A DNA stretch of 61,902 bases, from the NCBI GenBank assembly GCA_013054445.1, contig JAAMPI010000128.1, forward strand, positions 1 to 61,902. Direction: 5' to 3'. A program made the translations under genes and the position numbers. The stretch comes from Cudoniella acicularis (Eukaryota > Ascomycota > Leotiomycetes > Helotiales > Helotiaceae). Shown here in pieces: positions 32,830-44,118 of this stretch (position 1 is its first letter; every line of letters starts with the position of its first letter). Below the pieces are notes generated by a model, which worked only from the letters and a program-made list of their open reading frames with translations, made no database searches and was not told where the DNA came from.

Positions 32830-34627
32830 CTAATTTCCAGCTAATCCTAGACCCAGAAATGTCAAGGTCGCTATATTCATTGCCGCGATAATAAACCAGA
32901 TAATCCATCCAGCTATTGTCGTTGCCAAATTATTTGCCAATGACACCGTTCCCTCAATATCACCACCCGATGCCCAAATCGCCCTTTCAGACTGGTAGGT
33001 CATGATACCGTCAACAACACCCACAGGCTCTTCGTTGTCATCGATTTGTACTCTCATATACCTGTCACGAGATGTAAACCACAGCAATGGGAACGTCAGA
33101 AAAATCAACGCAACGGACAATACGACATTGCATCCGTTCAAGGCAGCTGCAAGTCCTTGTTGTCCTTCAGCTCCAGCTATGACGATAGCGGGTATAATCG
33201 CTATAGTTCGTGTCAAGAATCGACGGAGGAATGGACTCATTCGCCAATTCATTGCACCTTCGCAAATCATCTGTCCAGCCATCGTGGCTACGATTCCTGC
33301 ACTGACACCGGAGAAAAGTAAAGATAAAGCGAAGATTGTCCCGCTGGCTTGCCCAATCGTGTCGACAAAAATTTGATACAGGCCTGGAAGATCGGCATCG
33401 CTTGCGTCGGGTGTGAAGGCTGCTCCTGCAACAATCAAGACAGCTGAGTTGACGAAGATGGCGACGATAAAGAGGGTGATGCAAAGCTCGGCGATCGTAT
33501 AGGACATACAGGCCTTGATCGTGGACAGTGTTGGTCGGTACAGCATGATTGCGAACTTGGATTCTGAAGCGCGGACTTCGTGTAGACGACTGTGGAGTCG
33601 ATCGACCTCACGCATGCGGGCTTGAACAAGACTCGAGCCCAGATACACGGTATGAGGCATCAAGGTTCCACCGAGGAGAGCGCAAGACTGGTACAGACTT
33701 TTTCTCAATGTTAGTTAGACGCATAAAACAATGACGGAGGATCAAAGGCTTACCCTGAGCTAACAAAGATTTCTCTTGACGGAAGATAACCCCTGAAGAC
33801 CTCCCCAACAGGTGCTGTGATGAATGAGAGTTCGATGCAATACATGATAAAAATTCCAATGACGAACAATGAGACGAATATCTCAAAGACCCGAAGACGT
33901 CTCAAGCTTCCATCAGGCCTATAGAATAAGAGAATGAAGAGAGTGTCTGAGACTGAGATGGCGCAGGCTGCGACAAGTGGGATTTTGGGTATCAATATGT
34001 TAATAGCAATTGCCGTGCCAATCACCTATATAATTGTCAGTAAAGAGAAGGGACCAATTGTAGAGGGGAGGAACATACTTGAGAAATATCGGTGCAGACA
34101 ATTGAAGCTTCAGCCACTAACCAAAGAGCAATGTTTAGCCATCGAGGAAGAAAGGCACGATTCATCTGTGCTAGATCCATGCCAGTGACGCAGCCCAATT
34201 TGGTCGAAAGAGCCTGCCGTCCAAATTAGCAAACGAATCAACCCTGGGAAAAATTGCCAAGACCTACTTGGAGGAAGACGGCAATAACATTAGAGAAGAG
34301 AATCATGAATAACAGTTTGAATTGAAACTCAGCACCAGACGTAAGGTTTGTCTGTAAATTGTCCGGGTCGACGTAAGCCACACTTATTATGGCACCAGGT
34401 CCTGAAAATCTTGCAAAATTCCAGAGGACTCCGCCCGTGTCCGACAAAGTTTTCTTGGATATTATTGAGCGCGCAAGGTTCGCAAAGCGTTCCCGAGGTG
34501 ATTTAGGCGAGCCATCTTGTTGTAGAACCTCTGTCGGCTCGCCCACTTCAACATCGACGACATTCTTTTCACTTATGACAGTGTTGTCTTGCTTCTGGCT
34601 CTGCGGGTGACTGGATATCAGAGACAT
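32830..34627 (-). CDS. Nramp-family divalent metal transporter
   Basis: Exons 34627-34268, 34213-34079, 34025-33754 and 33697-32830 (introns 54, 53 and 56 nt) give 544 residues. A hydrophilic N-terminus of about 70 residues precedes about 11 membrane helices. Helix 1 has GPGAIISVAYVDPDN; the family's metal-site motif is usually DPGN, so Gly is Asp here. Helix 6 has GGTLMPHTVYLGS, whose MPH motif contributes the metal-binding Met. The family couples import of Mn2+, Fe2+ and similar ions to protons; in fungi members sit at the plasma membrane or on endosomes/vacuoles (Smf1-3). Substrate cannot be told from sequence. No lesions seen. It is divergent from the MFS gene at 35525. Confidence 0.9.
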
Positions 34628-35524
34628 AATTGATGGGAAAGCCGTTGTGATGGCTAATGTTTGGGAGAGATTAGAGGATTTTATACGAGAGGTGTTGCTG
34701 AGAAGAAAAAGGAACTGTTATCCGAGAGACGTATCATAAGGTTGGTGAGGGGTAATAAATGCGGCTGAAGCCTTCAAGCCATCGACCTCAGCACCCTGAA
34801 TTTGTTCTGAAGCAACTTTGCAAGTCGCAGAAGCCACTTTTCTGAGCATTTCCCCAGCCAAAAGCAAGAGACCTGGCCGTTAGTGCAAACATTGTGCCCG
34901 TCGACTCGTCGAGACGGTTGAGCAAGTTTGATGACAGTCTTAAGGGCTCAGGTTGGCCCAAAGGGGGTCTGCAACGAAAGGGAGGGAAGCCGATGTCGTT
35001 CAATTATCGTTATCCCGGTTTAATGCGTGAAGCTTTACCTAGGTGTGTCGATAACCCCTGCGAAAGGCAAGCTTTTTATAGTCCGAGCACTAAATACCTA
35101 CATGCTGGTGTTGCACACGGTGGACGGAGCGGGGCTCACCGCCTTTCATTCTGCACCACGTAGCTGCCCGCAACTTGGGCACCTCTTCTTCTGGCCTTAT
35201 TCGCGAATTTGTGCTCTCATTATCACTTGTGTCCCCCTCGACGGCCCGACCCTGCAAGCACAAGGCGGGTGAGTTGCCCAATTGGCATTGGCATAGGCAT
35301 CGTCAGTTGCACCTGTGACCTGCGACCTGCGACCTGCCAACCTCCCCGCTCGTCAGAATGCGGGAAGCCCCGCTGATTAGATTTATATCTGTAGAGTTTG
35401 TGACACATTCGAGTATATGCTGTATCAAGCGCACGCCATAACCCACCTGGCTTCGTCATTGCGTTGCATCTTCTTTTTGTTATTTCTTCGATGATCCTTT
35501 ACACGAGAAAGGAAAGCATCAGCC
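34628..35524. other. divergent promoter region, Nramp / MFS
   Basis: About 900 bp between two divergent transporter genes; presumably carries both promoters. Short direct repeats of TGCGACC (near 35315-35337, about three copies) and GGCATTGGCATAGGCAT (near 35284) are present. No gene is supported. Confidence 0.6.
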
Positions 35525-36995
35525 ATGGACCTCCTCTATGAAACTGGGCTGGCATCTATCCTTCGCTCCTCCTGGGATGCGAAGCTGCTCTTGTTACTCC
35601 GTTTCCTCCGTTTCTTTGCCTTCGGCGGCTCAACAATTGTCCTCGCTCTGTTGTTTCACGCGCTTTCCATTTCTGACTCTAAGATAGGCGCCTTCATGAG
35701 CTTGACGCTTTTGGGCGACCTCCTGAGTTTCGTTCTAACAATATGTGCTGATGGGTTAGGGAGACGTGCCGTGCTTGCTGTGGGAAGTATCCTGATGGTA
35801 GGTAGCGGGGTGGTTTTTGCGGTGAGCAACAAGTGGTGGGTGTTGGTCATTGGAGGTGTAGTGGGCATTATCAGTCCAAAGTAGTATACCCTTCTTCCTG
35901 ACTTGAAAGTTCTCCGCTGATCTATGGTGTGCCGAACAGTGGTCGTGAGATTGGCCCTTTTAGCGCTATCGAGGAATCTACACTCGCATATCTCACACCA
36001 GAGGAGATACGCAGTGATGTATTTGCTTGGTATGCGTTAATCGGTTCTGTTGGGGGAGCGCTGGGAAAGTTCGTCACCGGCTGGGTCGTCTCAATGCTCT
36101 TGGATTCGGGCTGGACGGATGTAAGCGCCTATAGGGCCATCTTTGCCGTGTATGCCACCGTTGGACTTTTGGCATTAGGAGTGGTGTGTTGTTTGAGTAG
36201 GGATGTAGAATTGGATATGAATCTTGAGGTCTTGGAAAGAGTCGAAGAAAGTCCGTTGTTAGAGGACGACGGCGATAGTGGAAGCAAATCGCCCAGTGCC
36301 ATAGTGACGGAAGTTTCGACCATGGAGCCGGAGAAGACACTAGTTCCCAGCATCAGCAGAGAAAGTCGGTCTATTGTCTTGAGGCTCTGCATTTTATTTG
36401 CTGTAGATTCATTGGCTTCTGGTTTAGTACCTAGGTGAGTCCATCTCCTCACCGTATGGAGAATTCCAGCTGATGAACTCCTAGCTCCTGGGTTACCTAT
36501 TTTTTCCATACCAAATTTGCACTCGCCCCCTCCTCCCTTGGGAATATCTTCTCGATCGCTGCAATTCTCTCCGCATCTTCTGCCTTGATAGCAGCATCAC
36601 TCTCAAAACGGATCGGCTTAATTCGCACCATGGTCTTTACTCATCTACCATCTGCGATTGCCTTGTCCCTCATTCCTCTCGCACCAACCTTGCCACTGGC
36701 CATTTTCCTCCTTCTCTTCCGTTTTTCACTTGCCTCTATGGACATTGCTCCCAAGGCAGCGTTCCTATCGGCAGTGGTGCTTCCAAGGGAGCGAACTGCC
36801 GTCATGGGCTTGGTCAATGTAGTTAGGACAGGAAGTCAAGCTTTAGGTCCTCTCGTGACGGGAATGATGAGCCAATGGGGAAAAGGATGGGCTCCATTTG
36901 TGGCGGCGGGAATAATGAAAGCGGCATATGATCTTGGACTATTAGGTGCATTTTACACGTATAGAACGAGAGGGGGGAGTGAGAGCAGGGTCTAG
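35525..36995 (+). CDS. MFS transporter
   Basis: Exons 35525-35880, 35940-36434 and 36485-36995 (introns 59 and 50 nt) give 453 residues, close to the usual MFS length. ATG in a strong context (GCCATGG). Helices alternate with short loops. The loop motif ADGLGRRAVL after helix 2 is the MFS signature 2-3 loop (D-x2-G-R-R). The first splice restores GIISPN-GREIGPFSAIEE, a well conserved fungal stretch, and the second restores LVPS-SWVTYFFHTKF. A charged central loop (residues 220-290) separates the two halves; MDIAPKAAFLSAVVLPRER and RTGSQALGPLVTG lie in the C half. The substrate is unknown; members of this fungal group are uncharacterised as far as I know. Confidence 0.85.
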
Positions 36996-37699
36996 GTTGC
37001 TGTAAAATATTCGCGATGAGAAACCTTGCAATGCTTGCATATTTGTGGGTCCGTGTTGCCAACCATCCCGGAACAAATATCTTGTCCGACATGCGGTTGA
37101 AAGAGGGCGTTTCTCTGCGAAAACTTCACGTTTCGCAGAATGTCGCTTGGGCGCTGGTGCATGGATCGATGCTTATCGCCATCAGCGTCACCGCTTGTTT
37201 CGCATCGGCAAGACGTACCGATTCAGCTCTAATTATCGTCTCAACTCCCGGCCACTCCATCCGTTCAGTGACATACGTCTAATCTTCTACGACAGATTGG
37301 AACAAGAGGGAAGGACGACCCACGAGTCTGGTCCTCAAACATCAGACGCGCCTTCGCAAGACTACGGTGTGGTACGTGCACCCTGTTCTGAGAACAACCT
37401 GGGAAACACACGGCTACGAGTACATGCACAGTGTGACTTCTAATATACAAGTACCAAGGTATATGCTGTGAGGGTGAGTACAGAGCTGCAGCAGCCACAG
37501 TCGTTTCTTCCTCACTTCTTTTCAACTTCCTGCCTTTTTCTTCCCTTCTTGAAAGATACCCAGTTGATTTGGGTTGGCGCTTTCCAATAATTGATTTTTC
37601 CAGCCCTTTTGTCTCACCTCTTACGTATCTCCCCCTCCACGGATTGCTCTCTTCCTCTTCGTTCAGAACACCGGTCAGTTTCAAGCAAAGCACGCAAAG
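36996..37699. other. intergenic, promoter of the exchanger gene
   Basis: No supported gene; frames at 37016-37443 show no domain. The final 200 bases are pyrimidine-rich, typical of fungal 5' leaders. Confidence 0.6.
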
Positions 37700-38925
37700 A
37701 TGGTCGATTACGACAACGTCTTGTTCAACGTGGCAGCGTTTATCAGCGGACTCTTCGTCTTGGAGTTCGGCGCCGATAAATTCATCGACAACACAGCCAA
37801 GGTCGCAACCCGCCTTCGCATTTCACCAATCTTGGTTGGGCTTCTGACAGCAGGCGCCGAGTGGGAAGAAGTACGCAAAAGACGTTGGAGAAGTAAAGAG
37901 AACCCTACTGACTCGAGTTATAGCTTGTGGTGGTGGTGGCAGCAATATCGCAAGGCCAATCCTCACTTGCAATTGGCAATGTTTTGGGATCCTCTATCTC
38001 GAACATCCTCGGCGCCTTCTCGCTGGGTCTTATCTTCTCCCCCACTACTATAACATTCGACCAAAGCTCGAAGATCTACACCACTATCCTCCTCATCCTG
38101 ACGACGCTTTTCGCACTATTCATTCTGTTTTTCGAATCGTTGGGAAGAATTGGAGGAGCCGCACTCGTTGTTACCTTCGTGGGATATGTTGCGTCGATAG
38201 GATGGGCTATATACAAAGGCGTTGTTATACCCCCTGAGGACTCGGACTCAGACTCAGATAGCGATAGCGACAGCGACGATGATTCAGACGATGACGAACC
38301 TAAGGAGAAGGACGATATTGAGAAATGCCACTCACACTCGAGCAGCACAACTACACTGCAGGACGGGTCCCACACCCATACATACGGGAATGCTCCCTTA
38401 GCAAAAGAGATGTTCGACGACGTTGACCTTGCCGCCGAAAATCACATCATGACCCAACGCAAAGCGCCGCATTCAACCCTCTATCACGTTGCACACCTGA
38501 TTGCCGGATTCCTCGCACTATCCCTCTCAGGATATGTCCTCTCGCACAGCATAAGTTCACTCGCTGATACTTTTTCCCTTTCTGGAACTACACTCGGAAT
38601 CACGTTCCTCTCTTTTGCCACAACCCTGCCCGAGAAGTTAGTTGCTATCATGTCTGGATCAAAACAACAAGGAGGCATCATAGTTGCCAACACGGCGGGC
38701 TCAAATATTTTCTTAGTCACGTTGTGTGCTGGAGTTTTGTTCCTTGCTGGAGATTTAGAGATGCTTAAAGGAAGTGCGAATCCTTTCGACGTTCTCTCGA
38801 TGTGGGTTTCTAGCTTACTGCTTTTTGGCGTTGTGATGCTAGGAGGGAGAAGATGGATGGGCTGGTCCTTGTTTGCTTTATATATTGTTTTCATCACTCT
38901 CGAGTTTGTAACTCAGAGGAAGTAG
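37700..38925 (+). CDS. Sodium/calcium exchanger-family cation antiporter
   Basis: Exons 37700-37870 and 37924-38925 (intron 53 nt) give 390 residues. Two Na+/Ca2+ exchanger repeats are visible: SPILVGLLTAGAEWEE followed by GNVLGSSISNILGAFSLGL (alpha-1), and LGITFLSFATTLPEKLVAIM with GGIIVANTAGSNIFLV (alpha-2). The acidic residues in the alpha repeats are the expected ion ligands. The central cytosolic loop has an Asp/Ser run (DSDSDSDSDSDDDSDDDE), then a His-rich patch (CHSHSSS, GSHTHTYG), which could sense or buffer metal ions (inference). The location is probably vacuole, ER or plasma membrane. The start agrees with an immediately following first helix, FNVAAFISGLFVLEFGADKF. Confidence 0.88.
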
Positions 38926-39154
38926 TCTCACCCTCTGACCCTATGGGTCGTTGTAGATATTTACTATACGATACGTATGACGAGGTGCTGGTAGAATTAT
39001 GTCTCACAATTATCCAATGTTCAGCTAAATTCCGAGTGCGCGTCTAAGTTATAATGTAGCGAGGCCTTGAAGAAACATAATTTGTAGCTGGAGGTATTGT
39101 CGATTTGGATCATAAATGATTAAATATCCTCATATTCGAGGAGGTTCAAGATAA

Positions 39155-40168
39155 CTAGAACAAAATCCCTGTCTTATTATCTAATCGCTTCTCAATCAAC
39201 ACTTTCTGAATAGCTTCCCAGTCCCTACATTTATGTGTAGCATTCGCTCCACTAAAGCCGTACTTCAGCTCACTTCCATCTTGCCCAAACTCAATTGCTG
39301 CATGGTCAAGAGTCGTATCTCCAGCACAGAGGATCCCCTGTCTTACTATTTTGGAATTTTATCAATACATTTTTGTACTCGAATGGAAATTTAAGGGCTA
39401 GTGGAGAAGAAGACGTACTGTAATCAAGACAATGATACTCATGTCCCGCACCAGCAAATCGAGATTTATCTCCCGCTTCGTACTTGATAATTACTTGCCT
39501 CAACACTGCCTATTCTTCTTATTAGCACACAAGTCCAACAACCATCGCCTGTGAGATACATGCCAAGCAATGCAACTGATGCGTCATAGAAACCGAATAT
39601 ATTTCCCCCTCCTGCGGATCATTTTCGATTTTCTTGCTCCTTGGCATAGCATACTTTCTCGGATATGGAACATTGAGAAATCCCGCTCCAACTAGACTTC
39701 ATTAGCCCCAAGCACTGTCAATCATAAGGTGGAATAGAGCTCACGAGGCATCATCTCGTCCCAAATTTTATCACCCTTTTCGGATGTGTCTTCATACTCT
39801 GTTGGGAATTGGAATATGATATCCTTTTTGGGTACTATATGCCCGTCCTTAGCTACCCCTTTCCCCAACTACTGTTTTTAACACTCTGGGTACTCACTAT
39901 CTCCAATAATCACCTGCGGATCCAACAATCCATCTTCCCTCCCCCCACTATTTGAATCCGTACCATTGTGTTTCGACCAACTGTCCCATTTCTGCCCAAT
40001 TTTAAAGCCAGCAGCGAAACAGATCAACGCCAAAGCCAACAAACAGGTAAATATGCAAGCATTAGTTCCGTTCCAGGAGAAAAGGCTTCTCGAGCGCGTG
40101 CGAGTTTTTAAATCGGTGGGTATGTCGTTCTCGTCGAGGGGGACTGACGTGTAGATTTCGTGCGGCAT
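39155..40168 (-). CDS. UstYa-like (DUF3328) oxidase family protein
   Basis: Five small exons on the minus strand: 40168-39898, 39834-39745, 39691-39560, 39505-39419 and 39345-39155, joining to 256 residues. An N-terminal cytosolic part (MPHEIYTSVPLDENDIPTDL) precedes one membrane helix (ACIFTCLLALALICFAAGF). The body carries the two HxxHC motifs that define the family, HQLHC (with preceding YSVSMT) and HEYHCLDYIRQ, the latter completed by splicing. The end, DWEAIQKVLIEKR, is also typical. Family members such as UstYa/UstYb act in ribosomally made cyclic peptide pathways, or as oxidases, halogenases or cyclases in other pathways. I see no RiPP precursor gene or biosynthetic neighbour within this window, so its substrate is open. 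No breaks; all splice sites are usable. Confidence 0.85.
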
Positions 40169-40401
40169 GGTGGCTGCGTCATGCTGTCTGTCGTAGAATT
40201 GTCTGAAATGGAAAGTTTTGGGAGAATTTGGGAGAGGTGAGAGAGAGATAACGTGTTATTTTGTTGTATGGATTGTCACATTTATCCATGACGGCTGAAG
40301 GACCTGGAAGGAGACTCGAATGCATCACGTGCTGAGTGTTTCTCACTTGGAAGCATGGCACTAGAAAAGAAGCAGAAAAAGTACTGGAGTAGGGGTTGTT
40401 T

Positions 40402-41741
40402 TCATTTACTAGAAGTCTTATTAGCTTCCTCTTCCTCGGCAAGAAGTGACTGCATCTCCTGGTCTCCAAGCCAAGTCTTGACACTATCAATGACCTTATC
40501 TAATTCATCCCCGCCCTCCATTACATCATCTAAATTGTGAACACTCAGTCCGCTTCGATGATCTGTCACTCTCTGCTGTCCCCAATTGTATGTCCGGATC
40601 TTATTTTCTCGTCCCATCCTCGCAACACCTATTACGCCTCTTCGCAGCCTAGTTACTTCTTCCTCTCTTGCTTCTCGTCTAGCTTGAGCCAATTTGGCTC
40701 TCAGAACTTGCCATGCCTTTTCTCGATTCTTGTGTTGCGATCGCGAATCTTGCATGTTGACTACTGTATTCGTGGGAATATGCGTTAATCGAACGGCTGA
40801 ATCCGTTGTGTTGACATGCTGTCCACCAGCCCCCCTGGCTCTCATAACATCTGTCCGCACATCTGTGGGATTGACATAGTAGTCGCTGTTTGGATCATTC
40901 AAGTCCGTCTCCCACATCTCCATGCCATCGCTTCCACTGGCTGGCAAGCTAGGCAGGACGAGAACACTGGCCGCGCTGGTGTGGGTTCGCCCTTTGCTTT
41001 CTGTAGCAGGAACTCGCTGTACTCGATGAACCCCAGCTTCACTGCGTAGTTGCCCGTACGCGCCTGCGCTCTCCACTTCCAGAATCGCTTCAGCTAGAGG
41101 AGGATCTCCACCGGTACCAGTGTCTCCATCGGCAGTCTCGTACTTCATAAGCGAGACACGGTAGTTTTTACGAGCACAATACGCTCTATACATCCGAAGA
41201 AGGTCCATTGCAAAAAGGGCAGCCTCTCCGCCTCCTGCCCCTGGCCGAATTTCAATCAGACACGGCATGTCTTCGAACGGATGTTTGGGCGTGAGAGAGG
41301 TAGCGAGGTTCTGGGATAACGTCTCTAGCGCTGTTTGTGTCACCGTTAGGTCTTCTGCTGCCAGCTCACGGAGCTCATCGTCGGTCGTGGGGTCTTGTAT
41401 GAGCCAATGAAGCTCTTCCAGAGCTCGCTGGCTTTCCTCCCATTCTCGCAAGGCTTCGGTCACTCGCTTCAATTCGCCAATGCGTTTCTGGATCTTTACG
41501 TCGAAGGTTTCGGCGGTTTCCTCCGTCAGTCGATCGTGTTCTAAGGCCATATTTCGTGCTCGTGCGAGCAGGACGGGGGAGAAGGAGCCATGGCTGTCTG
41601 TATTGCTGTTAGAAAGTGCTGGGACGAGGAGAAAGAAGACGAGAACGACTTACTGGTGCTTGCGAATCGCGCCAATCGCCACCTACCGGGCTTCAGGTAT
41701 GTGTTTATACATCGTCTGCAGATCCACGGCGCTCCAAACAT
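40402..41741 (-). CDS. MRF1: Mitochondrial peptide chain release factor 1
   Basis: Exons 41741-41654 and 41597-40402 (intron 56 nt) give 427 residues. The N-terminus (MFGAPWICRRCINTYLKPGRWRL) is basic and fits a mitochondrial targeting peptide. A PCRF coiled-coil domain follows, then LIEIRPGAGGGEAALFAMDL. The stop-codon recognition motif is VQRVPATESKGRTHTS (PxT type, as in RF1 proteins that read UAA/UAG). The catalytic loop MRARGAGGQHVNTTDSAVRL holds the invariant GGQ that triggers peptidyl-tRNA hydrolysis. A basic rRNA-contacting tail region closes the domain. Length and order match fungal Mrf1. A frame that appears to start at 41550 is just exon 2. Confidence 0.95.
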
Positions 41742-42129
41742 CCTTCAGAAAAAACTAATTAGAGCTCTTTGCAAGCTTTCATCGAAGCTCAAAATTTGTC
41801 AGATTTCCAACAATTGCCCCTGTTGATAATGTACACCGCCTTCTGTTTCGAGCAATTCGTGACGTTTCTGCCATTTCGGCCCGCTGCTTGCCGCGGCCCT
41901 TACATGATTGCTGAGGGCATCCATACAACCTCACGATTTGCCGAGACCGGATCCAACCCCTCCAGGATTTATAACTGATCTTCTCGAGTGGCAAAAGTCG
42001 TCTCCTGATATTTATTCTGAAACATTTTTCTCGATCTAATGTTGGGAAGGTAGATACAACTCCAAAGGCCGTAAAAGCGGAAATTTACCAATTATTCGCA
42101 GGTACTTCCACAGCTACACACGGAACAAG
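41742..42129. promoter_or_regulatory. 388-bp divergent promoter, MRF1 / GGT
   Basis: Short intergenic gap between two head-to-head genes; must contain both promoters. I recognise no specific binding site. Confidence 0.5.
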
Positions 42130-44118
42130 ATGCCTTTAAATTTAGAATCCGTCTTCCCGGCGACGGACCCAGAATTCATGTCTTTTCCTAGTAGGAGAAG
42201 TGTTGTCCACAGTACTCAGGGCATGATTGCATGTACCCAACCCTTGGCTGCAAGATGTGGTCTGAAGATTCTCGATGTTGGTGGAAATGCTGCTGTGAGT
42301 ATCTTCCCACCCCACTTTCCAAAATTTCGTACTGATGGCGTTGTAGGATGCTGCAGTGGCTGTTGGTATGTTTGATTTTGCCATTGAATAACTATTCTGA
42401 CAGGGAAATAGCTGCTGGATTAAATTTAACAGAACCAACTTCAACTGGAATTGGTGGTGATATGTTTTGTTTATATTACAGTGCCAAAACGAAAAAGATC
42501 GAAGCTATGAATGGATCAGGTCGTGCAGGGATGAAGTGCACCCTCGAAGCCATACGGGAAAGATCTTGGATTTAGAGATGGAGAAAAGGGGGAGATTTCA
42601 CTTCGAAGTGTTCACGCTGTCACGGTCCCTGGAGCGGCTGCAGGATGGGTTGACACTGTTGAAAGGTTTGGCAGTGGAAAATTATCTATGGAGCAAATAT
42701 TGGCACCTGCTATAGAATTAGCGGAGAGTGGTTTCCCAGTTTCTGAGTTGTCTTCTATAATGGTAGGTATCGCCCCCTATTCTGCTCAACTTTTATCTAA
42801 CTGAGTTTGATAGTGGAGAAATGGGGAAAAAGAACTAAGAGAAGCATCACCCAATTACGCCGAGCTTTTAAAACCAGACTTAGCCGCCAAAGACGGACTG
42901 CGTGGTCCAAGACCAGGAGAAATCATGAAGAACCAAAACCTAGCAAACACCTTCAAAGCCCTTGCCAAAGACGGAAAGAAGGGCTTTTACACCGGAAGAA
43001 TTGCAGAAGCCATCATAAAAGTTACGAAAGACCGAGGAGGGTTCCTCGAATTAGACGATTTAAAAAGGCACATGGAATTGGGCAGTGAGCCCGTTGATCC
43101 AATTTCGTATATCTGGAGGGGCCAAGGATATAGTGAGACGAAAACAAAATTTGTCGATGGGATTTCAGGCCAAGGAAGCAATGAAAACAACCATGGAGTT
43201 GAGGTCTGGGAGCATCCACCGAACGGGCAAGGAATCGTAGCATTAATGGCGTTGGGAATACTCGAAGCACTAGAAGAAACGGGAATGATTCCTCGATTCA
43301 AGCAAAGCGAACACAACTCAACAGCCTATCTCCACGCACTTATTGAATCTCTTCGAATAGCATTCGCAGATGCAAGTTGGTGGATAGCAGATCCCAACCA
43401 GTCGAAAGTTCCCACGGCGGGACTCCTTTCCAAAACCTATTTAGCTGAGCGAGCAAAATTATTCGATCCCGAAAAAGCTTCTGACAAAATTTACGACCAT
43501 GGAAGCCCAGCACACAACCACAGTGACACGGTCTACTTCGCTGTCAGCGACAAGGAAGGAAACGCCATCTCATTTATCAACTCGAATTTTCACGGGTTCG
43601 GCTCCGGCATCGTCCCCAAAGGTTGCGGATTCGTGTTGCAAAACCGTGGAGGAAACTTCACTTTAATCCCAGGACATCCCAATGCAATTGCACCAGGAAA
43701 GCGGCCATATCATACTATTATTCCCGCCATGATCACGAACGTGCATGATGGGAGTTTACACTCCGTTTACGGCGTAATGGGTGGATTCATGCAGCCTCAA
43801 GGTCATGTTCAGGTGCTGCTCAATATGCTCGCATTCAAATATAACCCACAAGCAGCTTTGGATGCACCAAGGTTTTGTATTGGTGCCGAGTTCATTCCGG
43901 GCGATGGAAATGGGAGGAAAGTGTTCCTTGAAGAGGGGATCAGTGAAGAGGTTTGTGTGAAGCTGAAAGCTATGGGTCATCAGACGCAGATGGTTAGGGG
44001 CTATGCCAGAGGTGTGTTTGGGAGAGGTCAACTTATACGGAGTCATGTTGAGGATGGGGTTACGGTTTATTCCGCGGGTAGTGATCCACGAGGGGATGGA
44101 GCTGCTTACCCTGGTTAG
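42130..44118 (+). CDS. Gamma-glutamyltranspeptidase-like Ntn hydrolase, one frame break
   Basis: Exons 42130-42294, 42347-42365 (only 19 nt), 42412-42762 and 42814-44118. The joined length is 1840 nt, one base too many. The surplus base is in the A-run at 42559-42561, where IRE is followed by [14 protein letters not shown] in the next frame. Without it the product is 612 residues. Family motifs: [60 protein letters not shown], and the self-cleavage/nucleophile region [13 protein letters not shown], where Thr starts the small subunit. [11 protein letters not shown] and GVFGRGQLI follow. These enzymes cleave or transfer gamma-glutamyl groups, e.g. from glutathione. There is no evident signal peptide. 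A single homopolymer base in an otherwise intact gene points to sequence error or a very recent mutation. Confidence 0.85.

Noticed and set aside
37016..37443. Overlapping 88- and 132-codon frames
   Set aside because: No domain; lies in the leader/promoter region of the exchanger gene.
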